Source: Myxococcota bacterium (lineage in GTDB: Bacteria; Myxococcota_A; Polyangia; Polyangiales; Polyangiaceae). From it: a stretch of DNA of 46,099 bases. The position numbers and the translations under genes are program-made. This document shows, in pieces, positions 1 through 9,300 of the stretch; the stretch's first letter is position 1; each line of letters opens with the position of its first letter. The DNA lies in assembly GCA_963169915.1 (NCBI GenBank), contig CAUJEM010000146.1:1-46099 (forward strand), given 5' to 3'. The notes under the pieces were generated by a model that saw nothing but the letters and a program-made list of their open reading frames with translations, had not been told where the DNA came from and ran no database searches.

Positions 1-141
1 AGCCTGTCTGCGCTCGCTCTGCGGCTCGGGGTCACGGTCAGGAATACGGGCTGGTTTCGGCACGATCGGGGATCCATTCTCCGCCCATCGGTACATAGGT
101 TTCGAGCCGGAGCTGTCTCACCCGACGTTGGCACGTAGGGC

Positions 142-515
142 TGGGGCAATGAGGCAGCGCGGGACCAAGACCGCACGCTCGGCGTCTGGGGCCCAACTTC
201 ACCAAGACCGGGGAGTGCACGGACGTCACCGTCATAGCGTTTGTAGGCTCAGTGCCAGGCGGCAACGCGCGCTGGGGCCAATCCGACGTCATGGGCAACG
301 TGCTCGAGTGGGTGTACGACTGGCACGAAGACCCCTTCCCCAAGCCGCTGCTCACCGACTACGCCACCGTGACCGAGCTACCCCGCCACACCCGCGTCTA
401 CCGCGGCAGCTCGTACCTCGCCAACCCCGTTTACCTCTACCCCTCCGGCCGCGGCATCGCGGAGCCGGAGTCCCGCAGCTCCACCGTGGGCGGCAGGTGC
501 GCGCGGGTCCCGTGA
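142..515 (+). pseudogene. Decayed C-terminal fragment of an FGE-sulfatase (SUMF1-like) domain protein
   Basis: The reading frame ending at 515 encodes an FGE-domain core: VGSVPGGNARWGQSD, then MGNVLEWVYDW, and a YRGSS segment near the end. These match the family pattern of a G-N-V-x-E-W motif followed by an RGGSW-like strand. Upstream, the frame that begins WGNEAARDQDRTLGVWG (142-192) is the expected preceding part of the same fold, but it is offset by one base. One missing C in the run near 193-195 would join the two. A TAG at 136-138 interrupts the upstream frame just before WGNE. So at least one frameshift and one nonsense codon separate this piece from any start. FGE-like proteins either oxidise cysteine to formylglycine or, more often in myxobacteria, serve other roles. 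Positions 1-141 hold no gene I can support. Confidence 0.6.
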
Positions 516-530
516 GCGAGGCGCTTGCGC

Positions 531-536
531 TATCAT
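531..536 (+). promoter_or_regulatory. Putative -10 hexamer TATCAT for the alpha/beta hydrolase
   Basis: TATCAT lies 8 bp before the ATG at 545 in very GC-rich surroundings, which would give a nearly leaderless transcript. The assignment rests on the pattern repeated through the window. Confidence 0.4.
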
Positions 537-544
537 CCTCGCCG

Positions 545-1405
545 ATGCAAACCCGCACCGTCTTGGGTCGCCGCCTCGCCTTCGCTCGTCGGGGGGAGGG
601 GCCGCCGCTGGTGTTTCTCCACAACGGGGGCACCTCGCACGCCATCTGGGTGCCGCTGATGGAGCGGCTCGCCGGGAGCCACGACTGCATCGCGCTCGAC
701 CTGTTGGGCTACGGCGCCTCCGAGCATCCTGCTGCGCCGGTGACGCTGCCCGAGCACGTCGCCTCCGCGCGAGAGCTGCTCCGCCAGCTCGGGGTAGAGC
801 GCCCCGTGCTGGTGGGCAACTGCATGGGCAGCGCGCTCTCGCTACGCTGGGCGGCGGAGCACCCCGGTGAGGTGAGCGCGCTGGTGCTCGTCAACCCGCT
901 GACGCGCCGGACGCTGGAGGCCGGCAGGCTCGGTCCCTTCCTGCGCTTTCGACGGTCCCTACCCCGGACGGCGGGGCTCGTCTACGGCCTGCTGGGTCGG
1001 CTGCGCTTGCCGCGCTGGAGCGCGCGCCCCGTGCTCAGCACTCAGCTCGGCTCGAGCGGGCGACGCCAGGGGCTCTCCGGGCACGCGCCGCTGGTGGCAT
1101 GTCACGCGTCCCAGGGGCAGCTCGCCTCTCTGCTCTCCGTGCTGGAGGACATGGAGTCCTACGAGCGGCTGGACTCACTCCCACGGTCGGAGCACCAGCC
1201 CCCCACGCTGCTGCTCTGGGGGGAGGAGAACCAAGTGCTCCCCGCCGAGGCCACGTCGCGGCTCGTGGGCACGCTCGCGCCGGAGGCGAGTGGTGGCGTG
1301 GCGGGCGGAGGGCATCTGGTGATGTTGGAGGAGCCGGACGAGGTAGCGCGGAGGATCCGCGCCTTTCTGGCGACGCTGCCGGGCGTCGGAGGGCGCGCCG
1401 CATGA
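545..1405 (+). CDS. Alpha/beta-fold hydrolase with Cys at the nucleophile elbow, paired with an OleC homologue
   Basis: A 286-residue single-domain alpha/beta hydrolase. The N-terminal strand and oxyanion region (PLVFLHNGGTS, about residues 21-31) and the LDLLGYGAS segment are typical. The nucleophile elbow reads V-G-N-C-M-G-S, putting Cys93 where most relatives have Ser and where OleB-type beta-lactone decarboxylases have Asp. The usual acid position (W-G-E-E-N-Q) has Asn where Asp is common, while the late His in GGGHLVML is kept. The frame is open far upstream, but the ATG at 545 fits the domain boundary and a TATCAT hexamer. The stop overlaps the next start (ATGA, 1402-1405), so it is translationally coupled to the OleC-like gene. 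A role on a beta-lactone or acyl product of that enzyme is inferred. A dienelactone-hydrolase-like Cys hydrolase or a thioesterase is an alternative. Confidence 0.8.
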   Translation: MQTRTVLGRRLAFARRGEGPPLVFLHNGGTSHAIWVPLMERLAGSHDCIALDLLGYGASEHPAAPVTLPEHVASARELLRQLGVERPVLVGNCMGSALSLRWAAEHPGEVSALVLVNPLTRRTLEAGRLGPFLRFRRSLPRTAGLVYGLLGRLRLPRWSARPVLSTQLGSSGRRQGLSGHAPLVACHASQGQLASLLSVLEDMESYERLDSLPRSEHQPPTLLLWGEENQVLPAEATSRLVGTLAPEASGGVAGGGHLVMLEEPDEVARRIRAFLATLPGVGGRAA

Positions 1406-3072
1406 CGCTCTTCGACGACGGTATCTTCAATCTGGCGAGCGTGGTGCGCCGGGTCGCGCTCGAGGCGCCGGAGCGCGTGGCCGTCATCGAGCCGCGGCGC
1501 GAGCGGGGAGGGCGCTTCTCCTACCGCCGCTACACCTACGCGCAGCTCTCGCGTGAGGTGGAGTCCGTCGCGGTGGGGCTGCGCGAGCTGGGTATCGCGG
1601 AGGGCACGCGCGTGCACTACATGGCGCCGCCCTCCTTCGAGGCGGCCGTCATCGGCGCGGCGCTGACACGCGTGGGCGTCACCATGCTGCTCATCGATCC
1701 TTCAGTAGGCTACCGCAACGTGGGCGAGCGGCTGCGACGCGTCGGGCCCGAAGCCATGGTGGGCATCCCCTTGGCGCACGCCGGGCGCATGCTCTTCGGC
1801 TGGGGGCCCCGGCTGCTGCGCCGCGCGGTGGTGGTCGGTGGGCGCTTCCCCGGCGCGCACACGCTGGCCTCGCTGCGACGGGAGCCACCGAGCGAGCCGC
1901 TGCCTCCCGCCGTCACCCCCGAAGACACCGCGGCCGTGCTCTACACCACGGGCAGCACGGGCCCCGCCAAGCCGGCGGAGTACCTGCACTCCACCTACTG
2001 CGCGGTGCACCGCGTGGCGCACCATAGCTGGGGCTTCGCGGAGCGCGACGAGGTGCCCGTGGATCTGGTGGCCTTCCCCGCCTTCATGAGCATCGCGCTC
2101 AGCGCGGGCGGGACGGCGGTGGTCCCCCCCATCGACTTCGCACGCCAGGGCCCGGCAGACGTGGACGGTAGCGCCATCGCGCAGGTCATCCGTGACTGCC
2201 GCGTGCGCTCGCTCTTTGCCTCGCCGGCCCTGCTCGAGCGCCTGGCGGAGGCGGCCCACCGAGAGGACCGCCCCATGTCCAGCCTGGTGCGGGTCATCGG
2301 CGGTGGCGCGCCCGTCTTCCCTCCGCTGATGGCACGCCTGGTCGAGGTGATGGGGGAGGGCGGTCAGGTGTGCTCGAACTACGGCGCCACCGAGGCGCTG
2401 CCCTCCACCGAGCTCAGCTCCAAGGAGGTGCTCGCGGACGAGGCGCTGCGCACCGTGGGGCAAGGCATCTGCGTGGGCCGCGCGCTGCCTGGCGTGACGG
2501 TGCGCGTCGTGCCGCTGCGCCAGGGGGAGCTCTCCAGCACGCGCGCCGCGGATGAGCTGCCGCCGATGGAGACGGGGGAGCTCATCGTCAGCGGCCCGAA
2601 CGTCAGCCCGCGCTACTTCCAGGATCCCGCCAGCACGGCCAAGAACAAGACCTACGACGAGCAGGGCGCCACCTGGCACCGCCTCGGCGACGTGGGCATG
2701 AAGGACGCCGCGGGGCGGCTCTGGGTGATGGGGCGCGCGGGCCATGGGGTGCGCTCACGCCACGGCTTGCTCTTGCCCATGCGCGCGGAGTCCCTGCTGG
2801 ACAGCCACCCGCAGGTGCGGCGCAGCGGCTTGGTGGGCGTCCCGGACGGGGAGCACCAGCGGCCCATCGCCTGCGTGGAGCTCCGCCCGGGCGTCACGCC
2901 GAGCGCGGAGCTCGAGGGAGAGCTGCTCGCGCTGCTGCGCGGGCAGGCGCACAGCCAGCACGTGGAGCAGGTGCTGTTCTCGCCGGGGTTGCCGGTGGAC
3001 CCGCGCCACAACGCCAAGATCGAGCGGCCCCGGCTCGCGGCCTGGGCGCAGGAGCAGCTCGGCCGACGCTGA
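1402..3072 (+). CDS. oleC: OleC-type AMP-dependent ligase (beta-lactone synthetase family)
   Basis: A 556-residue adenylate-forming enzyme. The start ATG overlaps the previous stop. Visible motifs: the A3 P-loop YTTGSTGPAKP (residues 181-191), A5 NYGATEALPST (about 326), GELIVSGPNVSPRYF, a GDVG motif near 429 and the A10 lysine in HNAKIERPRL near 538. GIPLAHAGRMLFGWG (121-135) and the ending RHNAKIERPRLAAWA are what I associate with OleC rather than with generic fatty acyl-CoA ligases. OleC converts a beta-hydroxy acid to a beta-lactone with ATP in long-chain olefin or beta-lactone biosynthesis. OleA (thiolase-like) and OleD (reductase) are not next to it here, so a substrate cannot be assigned. 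An ordinary fatty acyl-CoA/AMP ligase is the alternative. Confidence 0.8.
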   Translation: MTLFDDGIFNLASVVRRVALEAPERVAVIEPRRERGGRFSYRRYTYAQLSREVESVAVGLRELGIAEGTRVHYMAPPSFEAAVIGAALTRVGVTMLLIDPSVGYRNVGERLRRVGPEAMVGIPLAHAGRMLFGWGPRLLRRAVVVGGRFPGAHTLASLRREPPSEPLPPAVTPEDTAAVLYTTGSTGPAKPAEYLHSTYCAVHRVAHHSWGFAERDEVPVDLVAFPAFMSIALSAGGTAVVPPIDFARQGPADVDGSAIAQVIRDCRVRSLFASPALLERLAEAAHREDRPMSSLVRVIGGGAPVFPPLMARLVEVMGEGGQVCSNYGATEALPSTELSSKEVLADEALRTVGQGICVGRALPGVTVRVVPLRQGELSSTRAADELPPMETGELIVSGPNVSPRYFQDPASTAKNKTYDEQGATWHRLGDVGMKDAAGRLWVMGRAGHGVRSRHGLLLPMRAESLLDSHPQVRRSGLVGVPDGEHQRPIACVELRPGVTPSAELEGELLALLRGQAHSQHVEQVLFSPGLPVDPRHNAKIERPRLAAWAQEQLGRR

Positions 3073-3156
3073 GCGGCGCGGCTCGGAGCGCGCCCACTGC
3101 GCGCGTGCGCACCCCTGCGAGCGCGCCGCAAGTTGCTCGGCGGCGCGCCGCGTTGC

Positions 3157-3162
3157 TATGCT
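3157..3162 (+). promoter_or_regulatory. Putative -10 hexamer TATGCT for the lytic transglycosylase
   Basis: TATGCT ends 9 bp before the TTG at 3172. It abuts the GTG at 3163, which argues against that earlier start. Confidence 0.4.
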
Positions 3163-3171
3163 GTGGGCGCC

Positions 3172-3795
3172 TTGCCGCGCTCGCACTCCCACCCTCGGAT
3201 CTCGCTCGTGCTGGCCTCGCTGCTCGGGCTCGGGGCGCTGGGCGTCGGCGTCGCCCGCGCGGACATCTACCGCGCGGAGGGGGCGGACGGCGTCATCTCC
3301 TTCACCAACCAGCCGTCCCGCGGGTCCGTGCTCTACATCAAGGCGGCCCCCAAGAAGAAGAGCGCCGCCACGCCGGTGATGCCGAGCGACACCTCACCGG
3401 AGCGCTTCACCCGCTACGACGCGCACCTGCACCAAGCCGCCAGCTTGTATCAGATCCCCGTGGAGCTCATCCGCGCCGTCATCCGCGTGGAGAGCGACTT
3501 CGATCCGCGCGCCGTCTCGCGCACCAACGCGCGCGGGCTCATGCAGCTCATGCCTGCTACGGCGCAGCGCATGCTGGTGACGGACGTGTTCGACCCTCGC
3601 CAGAACATCTTCGGTGGGGTGCGCTACCTGCGCATCTTGGCCAACCTCTTCAATGGGGATCTGGCGCTCACCGTGGCGGCGTACAACGCCGGTGAGGGCG
3701 CCGTCATGCGCTATGGCGGCATCCCCCCTTACGAAGAGACGCAGAGCTACGTGGCCAAGGTGCTGGCGTACTACCGGCACTACCGCGCGCGCTGA
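3172..3795 (+). CDS. Periplasmic lytic transglycosylase with N-terminal DUF4124 segment
   Basis: About 207 residues from TTG 3172. Positively charged residues and a hydrophobic stretch (LVLASLLGLGALGVGVARA) form a signal peptide, probably cleaved after ARA. Next comes a DUF4124-like segment (DIYRAEGADGVISFTNQP) and an SLT (lysozyme-like) domain. Catalytic-region motifs are IRVESDF, with the likely catalytic Glu, then ARGLMQLMPATA, and VAAYNAGEGAV near the C terminus. Such enzymes cleave the MurNAc-GlcNAc bond of peptidoglycan to give 1,6-anhydroMurNAc. TTG 3172 was preferred over GTG 3163 and TTG 3133 because of the hexamer at 3157-3162 and the compact signal peptide, but the start is uncertain. 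The 3' end overlaps the convergent WYL regulator by 16 bp. Confidence 0.85.
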   Translation: MPRSHSHPRISLVLASLLGLGALGVGVARADIYRAEGADGVISFTNQPSRGSVLYIKAAPKKKSAATPVMPSDTSPERFTRYDAHLHQAASLYQIPVELIRAVIRVESDFDPRAVSRTNARGLMQLMPATAQRMLVTDVFDPRQNIFGGVRYLRILANLFNGDLALTVAAYNAGEGAVMRYGGIPPYEETQSYVAKVLAYYRHYRAR

Positions 3796-4841
3796 GCCGC
3801 GCCGGAGCGCTTGCCCCCACCGTAGGCGGCGCGCGCCTCCTCCAGCTCACGGACGATGCGCTCCACCAGCTCCGGCGGCTCCACCGCGCGCGCGCGCGCG
3901 CCCCACTCCAGCACCCAGCTCGCCACGGGGTTGAGGTTACCCACCGTCATGCTCAGGCGCACCCCGCCCCCGGGCAGGCTGGCGAGCCGCTGGGTGGGGT
4001 GGACGCGGCGCATCCGCACGTACTCCGCGCCGGCGGCGTCGAAGTCGATGACCACCTTGTGGCGCTCCTGGCTGCGCCAGACGCCCAGCTCCCCTTGAAA
4101 GTAGTCGTCCACCTTGAAGTCCGCTGGGAGCTCGAAGCGCTCGGTCACGAGACACTGCGCGTCCCGCATCCGGTCCAAGACGAAGGTGCGCACGTCCCCG
4201 TGCTCGGTGTGCAGGCCGACGCAGTAGATGCTGTCTCGGTAGAGCACCATGGCGTACGGGTGGATGACGATGCGCTTCTCTCGGCCCTTGCCGCTGCTGC
4301 GGTAGAGCACCTGCAAGGGCTTGAGGTCCGCGACGGCCTGGAAGAGCTCGTCCAGCTCCTCCGTGCGCTCCGCGTAGTGCTTGGGCGCGAAGGGCAGGTA
4401 CATGAAGCGGTCCTCCAGGCGCGCGTCCGCGCCCAGGGCGTTGGGGCCGCGCCCGGGGCGCTGCGCCACGTTGGTGAGCTTGATGACCGCCGCCGAGATC
4501 TCCTCGTAGAGCGCGGAGCCTTGCATGGGCTCGAACAGGCGCCGAGCCGCGAGCAGCGCGTAGACCTGCGTGCGTCGTAGATCGACCTTGCGCGGCAGCT
4601 CCGCGCTGGGGATGCGCCAGAGCTGGGGGCCGCCGCCGCGCAGCCGTGAGGTCTCGAGCGAGAACTCCTCCTTCATCACCTGCAGGTAGCGACGCATCGA
4701 GCGCTCCGTGACGCCGAGCTCCTCCGCGAGCTCTGCCAGCGTGAGCCCCTTGGGGTGTCGCGTCAGTAGCTCCCGGAGCCGGTCCAGCCTGCGGTGCTGC
4801 GTGAACTTTCCGGCGGGGCGTCCGACTCGTAGCGTGGCCAC
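3780..4841 (-). CDS. WYL-domain transcriptional regulator (DeoR-type HTH)
   Basis: 353 residues from a GTG at 4841. An N-terminal winged HTH ([28 protein letters not shown], extending through RSMRRYL) precedes a WYL domain. That domain has the strand [16 protein letters not shown] followed by the R-x-F-x-x-D-R-M box (RTFVLDRM), and a WCX-like C-terminal domain follows. WYL regulators bind DNA and often sense nucleic acids or nucleotides. GTG 4841 was chosen because TATGCT sits 8 bp upstream, and because upstream codons are proline/glycine-rich and not domain-like. The gene is divergent from the pyrimidine-nucleoside phosphorylase with a 90-bp gap, so control of that gene is plausible but unproven. 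It contains a (CG)8 tract (3885-3900) encoding Arg-Ala repeats. Confidence 0.85.
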   Translation of the reverse strand: MATLRVGRPAGKFTQHRRLDRLRELLTRHPKGLTLAELAEELGVTERSMRRYLQVMKEEFSLETSRLRGGGPQLWRIPSAELPRKVDLRRTQVYALLAARRLFEPMQGSALYEEISAAVIKLTNVAQRPGRGPNALGADARLEDRFMYLPFAPKHYAERTEELDELFQAVADLKPLQVLYRSSGKGREKRIVIHPYAMVLYRDSIYCVGLHTEHGDVRTFVLDRMRDAQCLVTERFELPADFKVDDYFQGELGVWRSQERHKVVIDFDAAGAEYVRMRRVHPTQRLASLPGGGVRLSMTVGNLNPVASWVLEWGARARAVEPPELVERIVRELEEARAAYGGGKRSGAAQRAR

Positions 4842-4849
4842 GGCGGGCG

Positions 4850-4855
4850 AGCATA
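4850..4855 (-). promoter_or_regulatory. Putative -10 hexamer TATGCT for the WYL regulator
   Basis: On the minus strand TATGCT lies 8 bp before the GTG at 4841, which would place the transcription start at or next to the start codon. Confidence 0.4.
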
Positions 4856-4886
4856 GCGCGCCGTGGCCGTCTGCGAAGCCCTCCCC

Positions 4887-4901
4887 GGCGAGGGGCTCGC
4901 C
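4887..4901. promoter_or_regulatory. Inverted repeat in the WYL/deoA divergent promoter region
   Basis: GGCGAG-GGG-CTCGCC is a perfect 6-bp inverted repeat around 3 bp, near the middle of the 90-bp gap between two divergent genes. It is a candidate operator. In DNA this GC-rich such repeats arise by chance often enough to keep confidence low. Confidence 0.25.
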
Positions 4902-4931
4902 AGCGGGTGCCGTGGGCGGCATGCTGGGGTC

Positions 4932-6266
4932 ATGGCGCGCCGCCCTCCGCCCCCCGCCTTCGACATCGTCGCCGCGCTGCGCGACAAGCGCGACGGCCGC
5001 GAGCACTCGCCCGCCGTCATCGAGCGGCTGGTGCAGGCGCTGATGGCGGGCGAGGTGCGGGACTACCAGATGAGCGCGTGGCTCATGGCGGCGTGGCTGC
5101 GCGGGCTGACGGAGACCGAGACGCTGGCACTCACGCGCGCCATGCTGCACTCCGGGGACGTGCTGCGGCTCGAGAGCGTGCGCCGCCCCAAGGTGGACAA
5201 GCACAGCACCGGCGGCGTCGGCGACAAGCTCAGCGTGTGCCTGGCGCCGCTGGTGGCAGCAGCGGGGGCGGCGGTGCCCATGATCTCGGGTCGGGGGCTG
5301 GGGCACACGGGCGGCACGCTGGACAAGCTCGAGAGCATCACCGGCTTCGACGTGAGGCTGTCCGCCCAGCGCTTCGAGCAGATCGTCCGGGAGGTGGGGG
5401 TGTGCCTCATCGGGCAGACGCCGCGGCTGGCGCCTGCAGACGCCAAGCTCTACGCGCTGCGCGACGTGACGGCGACGGTAGAGAACGTGCCGCTGATCGT
5501 GGCCAGCATCTTGAGCAAGAAGCTGGCGGAGGGCATCGACGCGCTGGTGCTCGACGTGAAGTGCGGCGGGGGTGCCTTCATGCGCCGCCCGGCCGAGGCG
5601 CGCGCGCTCGCGCGGGCGCTGGTGCGCGTGGGGACGGAGGCGGGCAAGACCGTGAGCGCGCTCGTCACGGACATGGACGCGCCCATCGGCCTCACCATCG
5701 GCAACGCGCTCGAGCTGCGCGAGGCCATCGAGGTGCTCGCCGGCGGCGGACCGGCGGACACCGTGGAGCTGACGCTGGAGCTGGGGGCGGAGATGCTCCG
5801 GGTCGCGGGTGTGGAGCGCTCTCGCGCGGCCGCTCGGGCGCAGCTCGAGCGGCTGCGTCAGGGCGGCGCGGGGCTCGAGGTGCTGGCGCGGATGGTGCGG
5901 GCGCAGGGCGGCGACGTGCGGCAGATCGAGCGCCCAGCGCTGCTGCCGCGCACGCGCTCGAAGGTGCCGGTGCTGGCGGAGCGCGCCGGCGTGGTGACGG
6001 CCATCGACGCGCGCGCGCTCGGGCTGCTGGCGGTGAGGCTCGGCGCGGGGCGCCGGCGCGCCGAGGACACGGTCGATCACGCCGTGGGGCTCGAGCTGGC
6101 CGTCACGCTGGGGGCGCGGGTCGCGCGCGGGCAGCCGCTCGCGTGGCTCCACCAGCGCCGGCGCGGCGCGGAGGAGGTGGACGCGGCGCGCGCGGCGTTC
6201 CGGCTGGAGCGCCGCGCGCCCGCGGCTGCTCCGGGGCGCGTGCTCGAGCGTTTGAGCGCGCGCTGA
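4932..6266 (+). CDS. deoA: Pyrimidine-nucleoside (thymidine) phosphorylase
   Basis: 444 residues, close to the usual 430-440. It carries the phosphate/nucleoside-binding motif [15 protein letters not shown] and the family signature [18 protein letters not shown], followed by the alpha/beta domain ([11 protein letters not shown], then [16 protein letters not shown]) and the C-terminal domain. It catalyses reversible phosphorolysis of thymidine or uridine to base plus (deoxy)ribose-1-phosphate, in the cytosol. ATG 4932 opens the family-typical N terminus ([13 protein letters not shown]); CATGCT at 4920-4925 could be its -10 element. The divergent WYL regulator may control it. The C-terminal 60 residues are unusually Arg/Ala-rich. 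Thymidine versus broad pyrimidine specificity cannot be told from sequence alone. Confidence 0.93.
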   Translation: MARRPPPPAFDIVAALRDKRDGREHSPAVIERLVQALMAGEVRDYQMSAWLMAAWLRGLTETETLALTRAMLHSGDVLRLESVRRPKVDKHSTGGVGDKLSVCLAPLVAAAGAAVPMISGRGLGHTGGTLDKLESITGFDVRLSAQRFEQIVREVGVCLIGQTPRLAPADAKLYALRDVTATVENVPLIVASILSKKLAEGIDALVLDVKCGGGAFMRRPAEARALARALVRVGTEAGKTVSALVTDMDAPIGLTIGNALELREAIEVLAGGGPADTVELTLELGAEMLRVAGVERSRAAARAQLERLRQGGAGLEVLARMVRAQGGDVRQIERPALLPRTRSKVPVLAERAGVVTAIDARALGLLAVRLGAGRRRAEDTVDHAVGLELAVTLGARVARGQPLAWLHQRRRGAEEVDAARAAFRLERRAPAAAPGRVLERLSAR

Positions 6267-6316
6267 GCTCGGCGCGCCGGGCGCGCGCCTCGGTGGACGC
6301 CCTCGGGGCGAGCCCT

Positions 6317-6322
6317 TACACT
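6317..6322 (+). promoter_or_regulatory. Putative -10 hexamer TACACT for the sigma-54 activator gene
   Basis: TACACT lies 6 bp before GTG 6329, the spacing expected for a leaderless transcript. Confidence 0.45.
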
Positions 6323-6328
6323 AGCGGC

Positions 6329-9300
6329 GTGGAGCCCGCTCGCCGCGCCGAACGTCCTGGCCTGGCGCCGCCACGCGAGGCCGGGCTGCTGCGGCTCGCC
6401 CAGCGGCTCGGAGAGCTGCCAGTGGGCACCCCGCTGGTGGTGCACCTGACGGAGGGCGAGCCGCTCTTGGCGCTCAGCCAGCACGTGGAGCGCCAGCTTG
6501 GGGCCTGGAGCGGACGGCCGGTGGTGCGGGCGGCCGTGGTGGTGGACAGTGGCTGGCTGGATCTCGCGCAGCGCCTCGGCGTGGAGCTCGCGCGGGAGGA
6601 GCCGGCGGAGGCAGCCCGGCTCCTCGCCGAGCGCGCCGCGGCCCTCGGGGTGGGGCTCGTGGTGCCCATGGCGTCCCCCTCCCGCTGGGACCTCGCCTGC
6701 GCCCTCGCGCTGGCGAGCGGGCCGCTGCGCAGCCCGCTCGTGCTGGTCGTGCCAGCCCCGCGCGTGGAGCTCGCAGCGCTCCCGCAGGTCGAGGTCTCGG
6801 CCACGCTCACGCAGGAGGAGCTGAGCCACTGGTGGCAGGTAGCGCTGACCGCGGCGCCGCTGGCGGAGGCGCCAGCGCTCGGTGCGCTGGAGGCGCGGCT
6901 TCGCGCCGTGCGGTGGGCCGCCGAGCGCGCGCAGCTCGAGCCGGTGCCGCTCGGGGAGGGCGAGCGTCGGCTGCTCGCGAGGCTCGCGCTCTCGCGGCGG
7001 AGCTGGCCGCTCGCGCAGCTCAGGCTGCTCGACGACGGCGCGGCGGTCGACGGGCTGGTGGCGCGGGGCGCGCTCGAGCACGCTGCGGGGCTCCTCTCGC
7101 TCGCGGCGCCGTGGGCGGAGCTGCCGCTGGAGGAGGCGCGCCACGTGGCGGTCGCGCTGCTCGCAGCCTTCCCGCAGGATCCCTGGGCGAGCCTGCGCGC
7201 CGCGGAGCTCTGGGCGCTGGCGGGGGATGCCGAGGCCGCCGAGCACGCCGCGCAGCGCGGGCTGAGCTTGGTGCACGACGCCAGCAGCCGCCCGGAGCTG
7301 TGGCAGCGCTGGGAGGCGGTCGTGGCCAGCTTCCCAGAGGCGGGCCCGGTGCGGCTGCGGGGTGCGGAGCTGGCGCTGCAGCTCGGGGACGCGGACGTGG
7401 CGCTCGACTGGGCCCAGCGCGCCGCGGGTGCCGTAGAGCCCGCGCGCGCCGCGCTGCTGCTCGGGCGCGCGGCGCTGGCACGTGGGGATCTGGTGACGGC
7501 CTACGCCGCGCTGGAGCAGAGCCGACGGCTCGCCAGAGGCGCGGAGGAGCGCTGGGAGGCCACCGTGGAGCTGGCGGAGGTCAGCTACACCCGCGGGGAG
7601 CTCGAGCGCGCGCAGTCCTTGGCGGACGAGGTGGCGGCGAGCGCCCGCTCCGCGCGCGTGCGGCTGGCGGCGCGGAACCTGCTCGGCAAGCTGCTGCTGG
7701 CCCAGGGGCAGTGGGAGAGCGCTGACGCGCACTTCGCCCAAGACGTCTGCGACGCCGTCCTGGAGAAGGAAGACTTGGCGGAGCTGCGCGCGCGCATCAA
7801 CCGCGCCATCGCCCTGCTGTCCGGGGGCAACCACGAGCAAGCCCGTCCCATCCTGGACGCAGTGCTGGTGGACGCCGAGCAGCGGGGTGAGCGGCGAGCG
7901 GTGGGCTTTGCGCTCAGCAACCTCGCCGTCTTGGCGCTCGAGCGGCACGCCTACGCCCAGGCCCTCGCGTACTCGGAGCGGGCCATCGAGGTGCGGCGCG
8001 GCCTCGGAGATCGCCTGGGCTTCGCGCGGGACGTCGTCAACTTGGTGGAGCTGCGGCTGCGGCTCGGGCTCGTCGCGGAGGCGGAGCAGGCGCTGCGCTT
8101 CGGCCGGCAGGCGCTCGGCCCCGGGTCGCCGGCCTCGCGGCTCTCGGAGGTGGCGCTGGTGGCGGCGCGCGTGCACCTGGCGCGCGGCCAGCACCTCGAG
8201 GCCGAGCGAGAGCTGCGGCTGGCGCACCAGTCGGCGGGGCGTGCCAGCGACGGTGACAAGCTCGGGGACTGCCACCGCCTGGCGGCGCGGCTCGCCATCG
8301 AGGAGGGCGCGCTGACCCGCGCCGCGAGCGAGCTCGAGCAAGCGCGCGCGCAGCCCAACACGGCGCTCTCGCGCGCGGAGATCGCGTTGCTGGAGGCGCT
8401 GCTGGCGCGGGCCCGCGGGGATCGGGGCGCACAGCGCGCGCTGCAGGCGGTCCACGCGTGCCGGGAGAGCGGCGATGAAGATCTGCTCCGCGACGCGCAC
8501 ACCCTCACGGCGGAGATCTACCTCGCGGAGGGCGAGGAGGAGACGGCGCGCAGCCACCTGCGCGCGGCCCTGGCGCTCCGCGACGAGCTGCTCGCGCAGC
8601 TCCCGGTCGAGCTGCACGACAGCTACCTCGGCCGCGCGGAGCTGCGAGCGCTCGCGCGCCTGGAGCTGGCGCGCCTGGAGCCGGCCCCCGAGGCGCCGCC
8701 GCCCTCCACCCCGCCCGAGCGCCAGGGTGGTCTCGAGCGAGGGACGGGGCGCTTCCTCGGGCAGCACCCCGCGGTGCGCGCGCTGCTCGCCTCGGTCCGG
8801 CGCGTGGGTCGGGGCTCGGCCACGGTGCTGCTCTCGGGGGAGAGCGGCACCGGCAAGGAGCTGCTCGCCGAGGCGTTGCACGCCGCGAGCGAGCGCGCCG
8901 CGGGACCGCTCGTCAAGGTCAACTGCGCGGCGCTCGTGGAGTCCTTGTTGCTCTCAGAGCTGTTCGGGCATGAGAAGGGCGCCTTCACGGGCGCCACCGC
9001 CCGGCGCCGCGGGCGCTTCGAGCGCGCCAGCGGCGGCACGCTGTTCCTTGATGAGATCGGCGACATCTCTCCGCGTACGCAGGTGGCGCTGCTGCGCGTG
9101 CTGGAGGAGCGGACCATCGAGCGGGTCGGCGGCGGCGCGCCCATCCCGGTAGACGTGCGCATCGTCTGCGCCACGCACCGAAACCTCAAGGAGCTGGTCG
9201 AGCGCGGAGAGTTCCGTCGAGATCTGTACTACCGCCTCAGCGCCATCGTGCTCAGCGTGCCGCCGCTGAGGGAGCGCCTGAGCGATCTCCCCTTGCTGTG

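Noticed and set aside
3885..3900. (CG)8 alternating tract, possible Z-DNA former
   Set aside because: It codes Arg-Ala repeats in frame in the WYL protein and alternating CG is common at this GC content.
4842..6152. N-terminal extension of the WYL regulator frame
   Set aside because: It runs antisense to deoA with shadow composition and the WYL protein is complete from GTG 4841.
4907..6328. N-terminal extension of the sigma-54 activator through deoA
   Set aside because: The residues are Arg/Gly/Ala shadow of deoA; GTG 6329 with TACACT upstream is the better start.
6077..8881. 934-codon minus-strand open frame
   Set aside because: It is antisense to deoA and the sigma-54 activator, is dominated by Arg, Gln, His and Leu, and shows no domain; it is a product of high GC.
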